In this document: positions 25,303-32,824 of the stretch, piece after piece
Layout: each line of letters opens with the position of its first letter
Position numbering within the stretch: the first letter of the stretch is position 1
Source of the DNA: Rhizobacter sp. Root1238
Lineage (GTDB): Bacteria > Pseudomonadota > Gammaproteobacteria > Burkholderiales > Burkholderiaceae_C
NCBI RefSeq assembly: GCF_001425825.1
Contig: NZ_LMDM01000001.1
Coordinates: forward strand, 318,204 to 382,203
Reading direction: 5' to 3'
Length of the DNA: 64,000 bases
The notes under the pieces: generated by a model
The model's input: only the letters and a program-made list of their open reading frames with translations
Database searches by the model: none
What the model was told of the DNA's origin: nothing
Position numbers and translations under genes: made by a program

Positions 25303-25347
25303 CTCCGAAGGCAGGGGTTGCTGGTTCGATCCCAGCCGGGCGCACCA
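25303..25347 (+). repeat. attR-type direct repeat (tRNA-Arg 3' end duplicate)
   Basis: A perfect 45-bp copy of tRNA-Arg positions from the anticodon loop to CCA, in the same orientation as 13056-13100. Upstream bases differ completely, so this is not a tRNA gene. It sits 152 bp beyond the integrase start and marks the right edge of the element. Confidence 0.93.
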
Positions 25348-25861
25348 CTCCGCCGGATTCGACCGGTGAGTGCCCCCCCTGTGATTTCGCTGCTGGTTTG
25401 GCCGTTTGGCCAGTGTTGGCGCGATTTATTCGCGGCCAGCTTTTGCTTCACTCCGTCTTTGCGGGCAAGAGCTGAGAGCCAGCGAGGACAGGCAGACTTG
25501 CCGTGTTGCTTCGGCCAGCCACTGGCGGGTGGGCGAGGCTGCTTCGCAACGGCAGCGGTCCTCAGCGTTGCTGACGCGCCAGGGCTTGGTAGTGGGCAGA
25601 GCTGCATGCGGCGCAATTTGCGGTTCCGCGCCAAGGGCTCACGCGCCAGCAGTTGAACCTATTGCTGCGCTCCAGCCCCGCGCGACGTAGGAACAACTCG
25701 ACGGCAACCACCGTGCCAGCGAGCTGTGAAGACCGAAGAGCGCACCCGGTGCGATCTTTCCGGCCGCGCACAACGCAGGAACTGGTCCAGCGATGTTCGA
25801 GAAAGGGCAGTCTCGTGGACTTCGGCGCTGAAACTGACCTTCGAGGTGGCTCAAGCCCAGT
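25348..25861. other. Intergenic region without a supported gene
   Basis: About 510 bp between the right att repeat and the last immunity gene. Several short frames exist on both strands, but none has a ribosome site or a family I can defend. On the minus strand a frame at 25562-25771 reads LFLRRAGLERSNRFN then HYQALARQ, a pattern I have seen in short repeated Comamonadaceae sequences sometimes annotated as DUF1010. I treat it as repeat-like DNA, not a gene. Confidence 0.4.
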
Positions 25862-26599
25862 TCAAGGAAGAGGGTAGTGCTCTCCTGCGACGTCGAGGTC
25901 GAAATCGATCAAGTCCTGCGGGGACGAAAGAAAGGGGTTGCCGTCTGCGGCCGCATCGGCAAGGCAGCCGGCCAGAAACTGCCGATCGTGCGCGACGTCG
26001 AAAGGCAGTGACGGGTCAAGTGCGCGGCGCCCCACGAGAGGACCGAGTTGCTCCGCGATGTGTCGATCGAACAAGTCAGCCAGTGGATCAATCGGCTGCA
26101 CCGGATGCTGCTGCGCCAGCCGGGCCAGCACCGGCTCAAGCCAGCGATCGAGCGAGTTGCGCAGCGGAAGCACGTGCACCGTCAGCCGGTAGAGGAAACC
26201 CAGCGCGGCGTAAAGATCGCCCTCATAAGCATGGCCGTTGTTCACGCCATGGCTGAGATGGGTCATACCGCACCACAGCGCACCGTCAATCGGCCCGGTC
26301 CAGTCCTGGCGCACCAGTTCGAAGTACTTCAGGTAGCGCGGATCCACCGTGCCACACCACGCCGCCTGCAGCACCTGCTTCGGCTCGGCTCGGTCGTGCA
26401 GGCCATCGAAGCGCCACACCAGCCATTCATAGAGGCCGACGGCCAAGGCCATGCGTGCGCGGATCGACAACAGCGCTGCCGCATCGAGCAGCGCCGTGTT
26501 GTCGGCACGAAAGTCGGCATCGACACGCGCATCGTCCCAGACGAAGCGCAGGCTGTGCCGGGAGGATTCGTCCAGCGCGATCCAATCGGGACGGTTCAA
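25862..26599 (-). CDS. Putative immunity protein 2 of the deaminase toxin locus
   Basis: A 245-residue soluble protein, clearly paralogous to the preceding gene's product: EWLVWRFDGLHDRAEPKQVLQ aligns with EWVVARLSRHIDVSDSLQRIE, GALWCGMTHL with GPLWTSATMM, WLEPVLARLAQQHP with WLPDTLRRLQQQHP, and NPFLSSPQDL with NPYLRSAAEL. The likely start is TTG at 26599, overlapping the upstream stop as TTGA; no nearby ATG fits. I know no named family. Its position as last gene after a toxin suggests immunity or a back-up immunity to a variant toxin (inference). Confidence 0.72.
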   Translation of the reverse strand: MNRPDWIALDESSRHSLRFVWDDARVDADFRADNTALLDAAALLSIRARMALAVGLYEWLVWRFDGLHDRAEPKQVLQAAWCGTVDPRYLKYFELVRQDWTGPIDGALWCGMTHLSHGVNNGHAYEGDLYAALGFLYRLTVHVLPLRNSLDRWLEPVLARLAQQHPVQPIDPLADLFDRHIAEQLGPLVGRRALDPSLPFDVAHDRQFLAGCLADAAADGNPFLSSPQDLIDFDLDVAGEHYPLP

Positions 26600-27285
26600 G
26601 AGCCGCCCGGATAGGGATTGGCCATACCATCGGCCTGCAGTTCGGCCGCCGACCTGAGGTAGGGGTTGCGTTGCGGCGACAGCGTTGCAATGAACGAGCC
26701 GGGGCCAGCCGGGCGGAAGAAGTCGACGCCTGCTGGCTGCTGGGCCGAGACCGGCAACGCGACATCCGGGTGCTGCTGCTGCAGCCGTCTCAAGGTGTCG
26801 GGCAGCCATGCCTTGAACGCCGGCGAACGGCCGCAGACGTGCTCTGCCAGCATGCAGACGCCAATGCTGGTGTCAAAGAAGATGGTGTTGTCATCCGGCA
26901 CGATGCCGTACTCGAAGCAGTCGCCCATCATCGTCGCCGAGGTCCACAGCGGCCCCGTCAGCACGAAGCGCTCATCGACATCGGGTTCATCGGGCTCGGG
27001 CAGATTCGCATAGCGTGCATCGATCATCGCGGCCCAGGAGGCCTCGATGCGTTGCAGCGAATCCGAAACGTCGATATGCCGTGACAAGCGCGCGACCACC
27101 CACTCGGTCGCGGCGATCACCAGCCCATACGACGCCCTTGTGCTGATGGCGCGGATGGCCTCGGCGAGCTTGGGCTTGCTCTCGGAGCGAGCGCCCTGAA
27201 ATTTGTTGCCGATGCTCACGTCCCACTTGTAGTCGAGCGGAAGCTGATCGATACCGGTTTGCAGCAGGTGGTCTGGGATGTTCAT
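26596..27285 (-). CDS. Putative immunity protein 1 of the deaminase toxin locus
   Basis: A 229-residue soluble protein that starts right after the deaminase-like toxin gene. ATG 27285 is used here; a GTG at 27294 that overlaps the toxin stop (GTGA) is an equally good start. The acidic composition (for example EPDEPDVDE) fits a protein that binds a basic toxin surface. It shares ordered similarity with the following gene along most of its length. No enzymatic motif is seen. Immunity is inferred from location and pairing. Confidence 0.74.
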   Translation of the reverse strand: MNIPDHLLQTGIDQLPLDYKWDVSIGNKFQGARSESKPKLAEAIRAISTRASYGLVIAATEWVVARLSRHIDVSDSLQRIEASWAAMIDARYANLPEPDEPDVDERFVLTGPLWTSATMMGDCFEYGIVPDDNTIFFDTSIGVCMLAEHVCGRSPAFKAWLPDTLRRLQQQHPDVALPVSAQQPAGVDFFRPAGPGSFIATLSPQRNPYLRSAAELQADGMANPYPGGS

Positions 27286-27290
27286 GGCAT

Positions 27291-28073
27291 TCACGCGATG
27301 AAGATTCTTCGAGGTGGCACGCCCGGAGGCACATCCATTCTTCCACCGGTCGGCCTGCCATCAACTAATTTGGCCAAGCGACGGTGGCCGCCTGCCTTGT
27401 CGCAGTCGGTCTTGCGCATCACCACCGGCTCGTTCTTGTAGTCGCAGATGTGGATGTCAATGCCGCACTCGTTGGCCGCGTGGCACAGCATCTTGTAGCA
27501 GTCCGAACACGGCATCCCCGAATACTCGATGCCGTCCTTGCCCTGCGAGCGCCAGTCGATGCTCAGCAGCACCTTGCCGCCGCGCAGGGTGCCTTTGGTG
27601 ACCGCGTTGGTGAGCTCGTTGAAGATCTTGCACTCCGCATGCGCCCCCTTGCCGCCACCCGGGTGGACGTACTCGTCGCACAGCGCACCGGCCTTCTGCT
27701 TGGCCGCAGCATGCTCCGGTTTCTTGCTCTCGCGGATCTCCTGGTTGAGGCCATTGCGCTGCTCGCTGGTCCCCCCCAGTCCGGTCTGGTGCAGGTAGGT
27801 GTCCGATAGCTTGTTGCTGGTATAGGTGCTGGTGCCTGATGCACCCGGCACCGTGCTGTGAGCCGACGAATACGTCATGCCGGAGCCGCTGGCCATCTCC
27901 CACGGTGTCTTCTTCGGCATGCTGCCGTCCGCCTTGGGCTTGCTGACGCGCGGGGGGCTGGTTGCGATGAAATGGGCCCGCTCGTCGAGATTGCGCTTCT
28001 GGAGCTGGCTGCAGGTGGGGACCGGCTCACCCAAGGCCGGGGAGCCACCGTAAAGGATCATGGACATGCTCAT
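27291..28073 (-). CDS. Deaminase-fold T6SS effector (putative nucleic acid/nucleotide deaminase toxin)
   Basis: A 260-residue protein. The C-terminal domain (about residues 125-225) carries the two signatures of the cytidine deaminase superfamily: H145-A146-E147 (His as Zn ligand, Glu as proton shuttle) and P188-C189-S-D-C192 (two Cys Zn ligands), separated by a strand region VLLSIDWRSQG. The sequence after it, CGIDIHIC, fits the following beta strand. Residues 1-120 have no recognised domain and could interact with the PAAR-like protein or its adaptors. It lies 13 bp after the PAAR-like gene and directly before two paralogous putative immunity genes. GGGAG precedes the ATG. The substrate (DNA, RNA, nucleotide or ADP-ribosyl target) is unknown. 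Confidence 0.82.
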   Translation of the reverse strand: MSMSMILYGGSPALGEPVPTCSQLQKRNLDERAHFIATSPPRVSKPKADGSMPKKTPWEMASGSGMTYSSAHSTVPGASGTSTYTSNKLSDTYLHQTGLGGTSEQRNGLNQEIRESKKPEHAAAKQKAGALCDEYVHPGGGKGAHAECKIFNELTNAVTKGTLRGGKVLLSIDWRSQGKDGIEYSGMPCSDCYKMLCHAANECGIDIHICDYKNEPVVMRKTDCDKAGGHRRLAKLVDGRPTGGRMDVPPGVPPRRIFIA

Positions 28074-28086
28074 CGCCCGGGCTCCC

Positions 28087-28476
28087 TCATCGATTGTTGC
28101 TGGTGGACAGATCGAGCAGGCGCGCGGCGTTCTTGCCCTCGATCTTGACGTCGAACGACCAGGCCTGGGAGATCGTCTTGCCCTGCAGGCAGTGGTCGGT
28201 CACGCTCATGCCGAAGGAGCGCGTCGCCGCCTCGTCGCCGCTGCACTTTGCATAGTTGGAGGTGCTTTTCAATCCGACCTGTCCGCCCTTGATCTTGACC
28301 GAGCGTGAACCCTGCGAGGTGTCGCTGGCTTGCGCGAAGTTGGGATAGGGGATTGGGATCGGACCCGCCGGGGGGCCGGGCGGCGACAGGCAGACATCGG
28401 GCATGGCACCCGAGACATGCGTGTCGTCCTTCTCCGCGGAAATCTCTCGCCCGTTGGCGAAAACATTCGCACTCAT
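28087..28476 (-). CDS. PAAR-like protein (DUF4150), T6SS spike tip
   Basis: A 129-residue protein. The DUF4150 signature is explicit: MPDVCLSPPGPPAGPIPIPYPN followed by SRSVKIKGGQVGLKSTSNYAKCSGDEA. DUF4150 proteins replace the canonical PAAR cone at the tip of the VgrG spike and carry effectors. Here the effector is not fused but encoded by the next gene. The gene lies between the ketosynthase-fold gene and the toxin on the same strand. Confidence 0.9.
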   Translation of the reverse strand: MSANVFANGREISAEKDDTHVSGAMPDVCLSPPGPPAGPIPIPYPNFAQASDTSQGSRSVKIKGGQVGLKSTSNYAKCSGDEAATRSFGMSVTDHCLQGKTISQAWSFDVKIEGKNAARLLDLSTSNNR

Positions 28477-28519
28477 GCTGGCTCACTCCTGTCTCTTTGC
28501 CGTGTTCCGGTTTCCTGCA

Positions 28520-29545
28520 TCACGCCGCTCGCACGACCAGTGCGGCTCGTTCGCCTGCGTCGCTGCCGACGTGGCACAGCGCACGCCCTCCGGGGGCATA
28601 GCCCTCGCGCATCGCATGGGCCGCCCAGGCAAGCAGGCACGGCAGGATGGCCGCGCCGACTTCGCCCAGATGCTCGATCGGGTGCCACATCGGGAGCGGC
28701 TGGGCCCGCTCGCCGCGGTCCAGGCGCATCGCGACGAGCAGCGCTTCCTTGAACTTGTAGTGCTCGCCGGACAGGTCGCTCAGGCGGAACGCCATGTCGC
28801 CCATCGTCGCGCCGGCACTGGACATGGCCTGGCGCACCGCCTGCGCCAGGCCGTGGCCGCGCAGCGGCGAGGTGCTCTCGATGGTGGCCGCCTCCACGGC
28901 CTGGCCGCCGCTCGCGACATACGGCTCTGCGGCACCGGCGGCATGCGAGGACACCAGTACCGCCGCCCCGGCCTCGCCCGGCAGGAAGCCGTTCGAGTTG
29001 CCGGTGCACAACAAGCGGCGCTGTTGATCGTAGGCCCGCAGCGTTTCACGATCGATGTAGCTGTCGACCCCGGCCACCAGCACGTGGCTCGCGCGCCCGC
29101 CCGCGATCAGCTCGCGTGCGTGCGCGAGGGCCTGCGCGCAGCCGGTCTGGCCGGCAGCGAAGGTTCGCGAATCGGGGTGCAGGCGGGCCTCGAGGCGTTC
29201 GGCCGCCGCCGCCAGCAGCTGCGTCTCGATCTGCGCCGCGCGCCCGGGTCGCGAGGGGTGCGACACCCCGACCAGAAGGGGAATCTCGGTCAGCCCGCCG
29301 GCGCCGCCCCCTTGCAGGCACTCGTGGATGGCCGGACTCAGCAGGTCGGCCAGCAGTGCCACGCCGCCCCAGCGTTGCGGCAGATCGACGCGCGCACACC
29401 GGTAGGGCTCTCCGCCTTCGAGGTCGGCCCACGCCTGCGTGCGCACACCGCTGATCCCCGCCCGCAAGGCCGCCAGCGTCGACGGCGCGTTGTACCCGAG
29501 CGCGGTGACCAGCCCGGACGCCTGCAGCGACAGTTGCAGGTTCAT
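28520..29545 (-). CDS. Ketosynthase/thiolase-fold protein of T6SS cluster, catalytically degenerate
   Basis: A 341-residue protein with the thiolase fold of beta-ketoacyl-ACP synthases (SGLVTALGYNAPSTLAALRAG at the N terminus, LPGEAGAAVLVSS, SDLSGEHYKFKEAL). At the nucleophile elbow, where an active KAS has A-C-x-T-G, this protein has AAGQTGCAQAL, so the catalytic Cys is replaced by Gly. Such proteins recur beside DUF2169/DUF4150 genes in T6SS effector clusters, so a structural or adaptor role is more likely than fatty acid synthesis. It overlaps the DUF2169 gene by ATGA. Confidence 0.82.
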   Translation of the reverse strand: MNLQLSLQASGLVTALGYNAPSTLAALRAGISGVRTQAWADLEGGEPYRCARVDLPQRWGGVALLADLLSPAIHECLQGGGAGGLTEIPLLVGVSHPSRPGRAAQIETQLLAAAAERLEARLHPDSRTFAAGQTGCAQALAHARELIAGGRASHVLVAGVDSYIDRETLRAYDQQRRLLCTGNSNGFLPGEAGAAVLVSSHAAGAAEPYVASGGQAVEAATIESTSPLRGHGLAQAVRQAMSSAGATMGDMAFRLSDLSGEHYKFKEALLVAMRLDRGERAQPLPMWHPIEHLGEVGAAILPCLLAWAAHAMREGYAPGGRALCHVGSDAGERAALVVRAA

Positions 29546-30654
29546 CGGCGCGCCCTCGCACGCTTGGCGGCCACGGCATCCGCCAGGCTGCGGTGGTAGG
29601 TCTTGTCGGGGAAGCGCCGTGCGCGATGCCAGGCTTGCGTCATCTCGCCGGTGATGGTTTCCTTCACGTCGAACACGCTTTTGCCGAGGGCGATGCTTGC
29701 ACGCCAGGTCAGCGTGAAGCGCTCCTGGTCGGGTTCGAGCACGATGGTGTCGAGCACCGCGTCGCGCGTGACGTCGCGGCCGCGATGCGGAACGAAGGTG
29801 ACCGGCATGGCCAGCCGCGGCAGTTGGAATGCGCGCAGGCCGTCCGCAGTGAGGTGCTGCAGCACGACCTCCTCGCCACCCTGCGGATGTGCAATGACCT
29901 GGTCTGCGGGTGCGGCCTGAAAGTAGCGTTCGTCGAAGTCATCGGGCCAGAACGGTGCCTGCTCGTCGAGCCAGCGATCGTCATAGGTGCCGGCGTAGCG
30001 GTGGCGCGGCGCCCAGTGGCGGCCGACCGGCGTGAGTGCCATCGGCCGGTAGTCGCCGTCATGCTGCGACACCGGGCGGGCGGTCTCCTCGGTGTTGGGC
30101 AGGGGTTGGCCATCGATGTGGTCGGTGTGCCGCCAATAGCCGCGGCCCGCCGGGTTGGCGATGAAAGTGTCGGCCCGCCCGGTGCGCGCCAGGGTCGTGT
30201 TGTCGATGCCACCGAAGGCCCGCTCGTAGCCCACGGACATCGCCGCGAAGGGCACGGCTTCGCTCGCGCTGACGATGCCCAGCAGGCTCTTGCGCCATTG
30301 CCGGTCGCCGACGACGGTGAATTGCTTGCTCATCGTCCCCACGCGCAGGCCGGCCACCAGGCGCCTGGCCATGCCGCCGCCAGGCGCGCGGGCATGGCCG
30401 AGCAGCAACACGTCGCAGGCGGGCTTCATGTGGGCAAAGTCGGTCTCGCGCAGCGGCGCACTGAGGCCGGGCTCGTCGACGAACTCGTCGGCACGCACGA
30501 GCGATTGCTGCTCGTCATGAACCGTCGCCGCCTCACCCTGCCCGCTCGGCATCCGGAACGTGGCCTTCACGATCGCCACCAGCAACTCCCGGCCATCGCG
30601 CTGGAAGCCCATGGTCCAGGTGGCAGGGAACGCTGTCACATTGGTGAACTTCAT
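29542..30654 (-). CDS. DUF2169 domain protein, T6SS effector adaptor
   Basis: A 370-residue DUF2169 protein. It begins MKFTNVTAFPATWTMGFQRDGRELLV and contains PFAAMSVGYERAFGGID and NPAGRGYW, the usual family landmarks. DUF2169 proteins act as adaptors that load PAAR-domain effectors onto the VgrG spike (established for this family). The start overlaps the TIGR02270 stop and the end overlaps the next gene, both as ATGA, so three genes are translated as one unit. Confidence 0.9.
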   Translation of the reverse strand: MKFTNVTAFPATWTMGFQRDGRELLVAIVKATFRMPSGQGEAATVHDEQQSLVRADEFVDEPGLSAPLRETDFAHMKPACDVLLLGHARAPGGGMARRLVAGLRVGTMSKQFTVVGDRQWRKSLLGIVSASEAVPFAAMSVGYERAFGGIDNTTLARTGRADTFIANPAGRGYWRHTDHIDGQPLPNTEETARPVSQHDGDYRPMALTPVGRHWAPRHRYAGTYDDRWLDEQAPFWPDDFDERYFQAAPADQVIAHPQGGEEVVLQHLTADGLRAFQLPRLAMPVTFVPHRGRDVTRDAVLDTIVLEPDQERFTLTWRASIALGKSVFDVKETITGEMTQAWHRARRFPDKTYHRSLADAVAAKRARARR

Positions 30655-31886
30655 GCGGCGAGCCGCCGGTGTTGCCAGTCGGCACGCGCGGTCACGGGGA
30701 ACACGGCGGTGCCCCGACGCAGCCGGGCGGCTTCGAGCGCCGCACTGCGGCGCTGCAGCTGGGTTCCGTCGCGAAGCAGTTGCACGGCGGCCTCTTCGCC
30801 GACGGGACGCCCCCCGAGGTGCCGGACACCCGCACGGAACCGCCCGGATTCGACCTGCCACCAGCGGCGCAACGCATCGGCACTGGCCCACCAGGCATCG
30901 GCATCGTCCACGTGTTCCTCTTCCGACGTGGGGGCGTCGCGCCGCAACAGCGGGTCCTCCAGGTCGACGCCGGTGATCATCGCCAGCGCCTGCGCCGCGG
31001 CGCGCGCCAAGGCGTCTTCGTCGCAGAGCTGAAGCAGCCAGGGCACGGTGGCCGGGTCCCCATGAGCGCCTGCAGCGACGATAGCCTGCCGCTGAGTCCC
31101 GCTGTCGCTCGCAAGGCGGCGGATCAATTCGCGAGCCCACCCGGCACGGCCGGCACGCATCGAGACTTCCAGGGCCGGACCGGGCACATGCGCCTCGATG
31201 CCGGCCTCGAAGGCGCGCTCGGCCGCATCCTCGTCGCCGCCCAGTGCACGTGACCATGCGGTCCAGAAACGACAGGAAGCGTCTGGGTCCGCTGCCGAAG
31301 TCTCGATCCGGGCATGGAACTCGATCAAGCCCAATTCGCCGACCGCTCGCAACGCGTGAGCGCGCAGGCCCGCGTGCGGATCGTCGAGCGCCGCGACGAG
31401 TTGCGGCCGCACGACCGCGCGTTGAGCCACCCGCGCAGCCAGGGCGATGGCGCGATGCTCAGCCACAGGCGACAACGCCATGCGATTCAGCAGTGGCTCG
31501 AGCGCCGCCGGCTCGAGCCACGACAGCGCCGCAACGAACGGCTGCGCCCACGCTGGATCGCTACTGGCGATTGACAGGGTGTGTGCCATGGCGTCGGGGT
31601 CCTGGCGGCCGAAAGCGAGATGCGTTGCGACGAACAGCGTGCCGGCATCGAGGTCGCCCAGCGCGTGCAGCGCCAGTTTCTGTCCGGTCGCACCAGCGAC
31701 GTGCAAACCCTGCAGGTGTCCCAGCAGGCGCTCGTCGAGTTGAGCCAACTGGACGAAGCGGTAGTGCGGGCCCAAGGCTGCGCGCTCGCGCGCCCGCCAG
31801 AGAAATGCAGCTTCGTCGGCGTGCTCGGCGAGCACAGGCGCGTTCTGCAGGGATGAAATCTCTGCCGGGCTGAAGCCGTTGCGCAT
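30651..31886 (-). CDS. TIGR02270-family HEAT-like repeat protein of T6SS clusters
   Basis: A 411-residue, mostly helical protein with HEAT-like repeats, e.g. DDPHAGLRAHALRAVGELG and PATVPWLLQLCDEDALARAAAQAL. The C-terminal block HLGGRPVGEEAAVQLLRDGTQLQRRSAA is typical of TIGR02270 proteins found next to DUF2169 genes. Its exact role is unknown; a scaffold or adaptor is likely. It lies 8 bp after the DUF6484 gene. Confidence 0.85.
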   Translation of the reverse strand: MRNGFSPAEISSLQNAPVLAEHADEAAFLWRARERAALGPHYRFVQLAQLDERLLGHLQGLHVAGATGQKLALHALGDLDAGTLFVATHLAFGRQDPDAMAHTLSIASSDPAWAQPFVAALSWLEPAALEPLLNRMALSPVAEHRAIALAARVAQRAVVRPQLVAALDDPHAGLRAHALRAVGELGLIEFHARIETSAADPDASCRFWTAWSRALGGDEDAAERAFEAGIEAHVPGPALEVSMRAGRAGWARELIRRLASDSGTQRQAIVAAGAHGDPATVPWLLQLCDEDALARAAAQALAMITGVDLEDPLLRRDAPTSEEEHVDDADAWWASADALRRWWQVESGRFRAGVRHLGGRPVGEEAAVQLLRDGTQLQRRSAALEAARLRRGTAVFPVTARADWQHRRLAA

Positions 31887-31894
31887 GGAGCCTG

Positions 31895-32461
31895 TCAGTT
31901 CAACTGCACCGACCCACCCTGCACCTTGTTGGCGCCGGTAGCGCGCGTGACGATGGTCTCGCCGTGCAATTCAACGCGACCGTCCTGGCGCAAAGTGAGG
32001 TGGGACTTGCCACAGCGCAAGACCAGTTCAGTGTCGGCATTCAGCAGCACGCGTCCGCCTTCGTACCTGACTTCGAGGGCGGGTGGCATCTGCGACACGC
32101 CATCGGCGCGAGGCTCGCGCAGCACCCCCATCACGATCGGGCGGGTGCGATCGCCCTGTTCGAACATCAGCAGCACGCTGGAGCCGATGTGGTTGTGGTG
32201 CAGGTCCACGATGCTGCGCGCCGGCATGGCGGCCGGGGCTTGCGCATCAGCCAATGCCACCAGTGGCACCTGCCCTGCGTCAATCAGACCCAACAGACGG
32301 CCCACGACCACGCCGTGGTAGTCAATGGGCGGAGCAGCGGCAGGCTCGCGCACCAGCAGGCGCATCAGGGCATCCGAACTGTCCCTGGGCGGTGCAGGGT
32401 GTTCAGCAGTCTCGCTCACCGACGCAGCAGTTCGGCTGTGCACCGTTTGGTCATTCCGCAT
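31895..32461 (-). CDS. DUF6484 domain protein, first gene of the T6SS effector cluster
   Basis: A 188-residue protein. VVVGRLLGLIDAGQVPLVAL, then AARSIVDL-like and SSVLLMFEQGDRTRPIVMG motifs match the DUF6484 beta domain found in T6SS effector gene clusters, related to the OB/beta layers of VgrG. The C terminus (RVLLNADTELVLRCGKSHL, then KVQGGSVQLN) resembles the beta-prism repeats of spike proteins. The start at 32461 has GAGAGGGG about 8 bp upstream. It is probably the first gene of the transcript. Confidence 0.82.
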   Translation of the reverse strand: MRNDQTVHSRTAASVSETAEHPAPPRDSSDALMRLLVREPAAAPPIDYHGVVVGRLLGLIDAGQVPLVALADAQAPAAMPARSIVDLHHNHIGSSVLLMFEQGDRTRPIVMGVLREPRADGVSQMPPALEVRYEGGRVLLNADTELVLRCGKSHLTLRQDGRVELHGETIVTRATGANKVQGGSVQLN

Positions 32462-32824
32462 GCAAATACGCCCCTCTCTGTGCGCAGACGTTTGCGTCTT
32501 TAGGTTGACGGATTCTGCTGAGGCAGAGAAGGCCAGCCAGTGACCTTGGTCATGCCAGGTGGAAAGGCGACGGGGTCTTTGTTCCGTGCAGGTGTCGTGA
32601 CCGAGCGACGACTGACCCAGGAGGCGGTCCGATGCATGGCCGCGCAATTGACCACTGTCTCAATGTGCAACGGACGGCACCTACCGTGGGGAACGTAGGC
32701 TGCAAGAGCCGTTCAGGGGTTCCGAAGGCGTTGGGTACCCATGCGGCGACAGCTACGGCGACCGCCTGTTTGCCTGCACCGACAAAGTCGGCCACTGACC
32801 GGGCTCCTTTGTCTGCGTGCCGAA
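32462..32824. other. Intergenic region without a supported gene
   Basis: About 360 bp upstream of the T6SS cluster and downstream of the DedA-rhodanese gene. Frames on both strands (e.g. 32550-32795 minus) lack ribosome sites and domain patterns. It must contain the promoter of the T6SS cluster, but I see no convincing -35/-10 pair. It may be a remnant of rearrangement at the cluster edge. Confidence 0.4.

Larger units (their letters stand above)
13056..25347. mobile_element. Integrated genetic element in tRNA-Arg (about 12.3 kb)
   Basis: The boundaries are the 45-bp perfect direct repeats of the tRNA-Arg 3' end. Inside the right boundary is a tyrosine integrase, followed inward by HigBA, an excisionase-like gene, unknown genes, four P22-like virion genes and a decayed type I PKS fragment at the left. 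The phage-type part is visibly less GC-rich and more mixed in codon use than the flanks. No terminase, portal, capsid or replication gene is present, so it is probably a defective prophage, a satellite, or a genomic island that swallowed part of one. Confidence 0.88.

Noticed and set aside
25303-25347. A possible second tRNA-Arg gene
   Set aside because: Only the 3' 45 bases are present; the acceptor 5' strand and D arm are missing. It is an attachment-site duplicate.
25620-25665. A possible integron attC core (GGTTCAAC-like)
   Set aside because: Only one core-like heptamer is found, no matching partner at a usual distance and no integron integrase.
29593-31032. A 479-residue plus-strand frame across the T6SS genes
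   Set aside because: Antisense shadow of DUF2169 and TIGR02270, which have clear family motifs on the other strand.
32550-32795. Minus-strand frame of 81 residues upstream of the T6SS cluster
   Set aside because: No ribosome site and no family resemblance; low-quality coding pattern.
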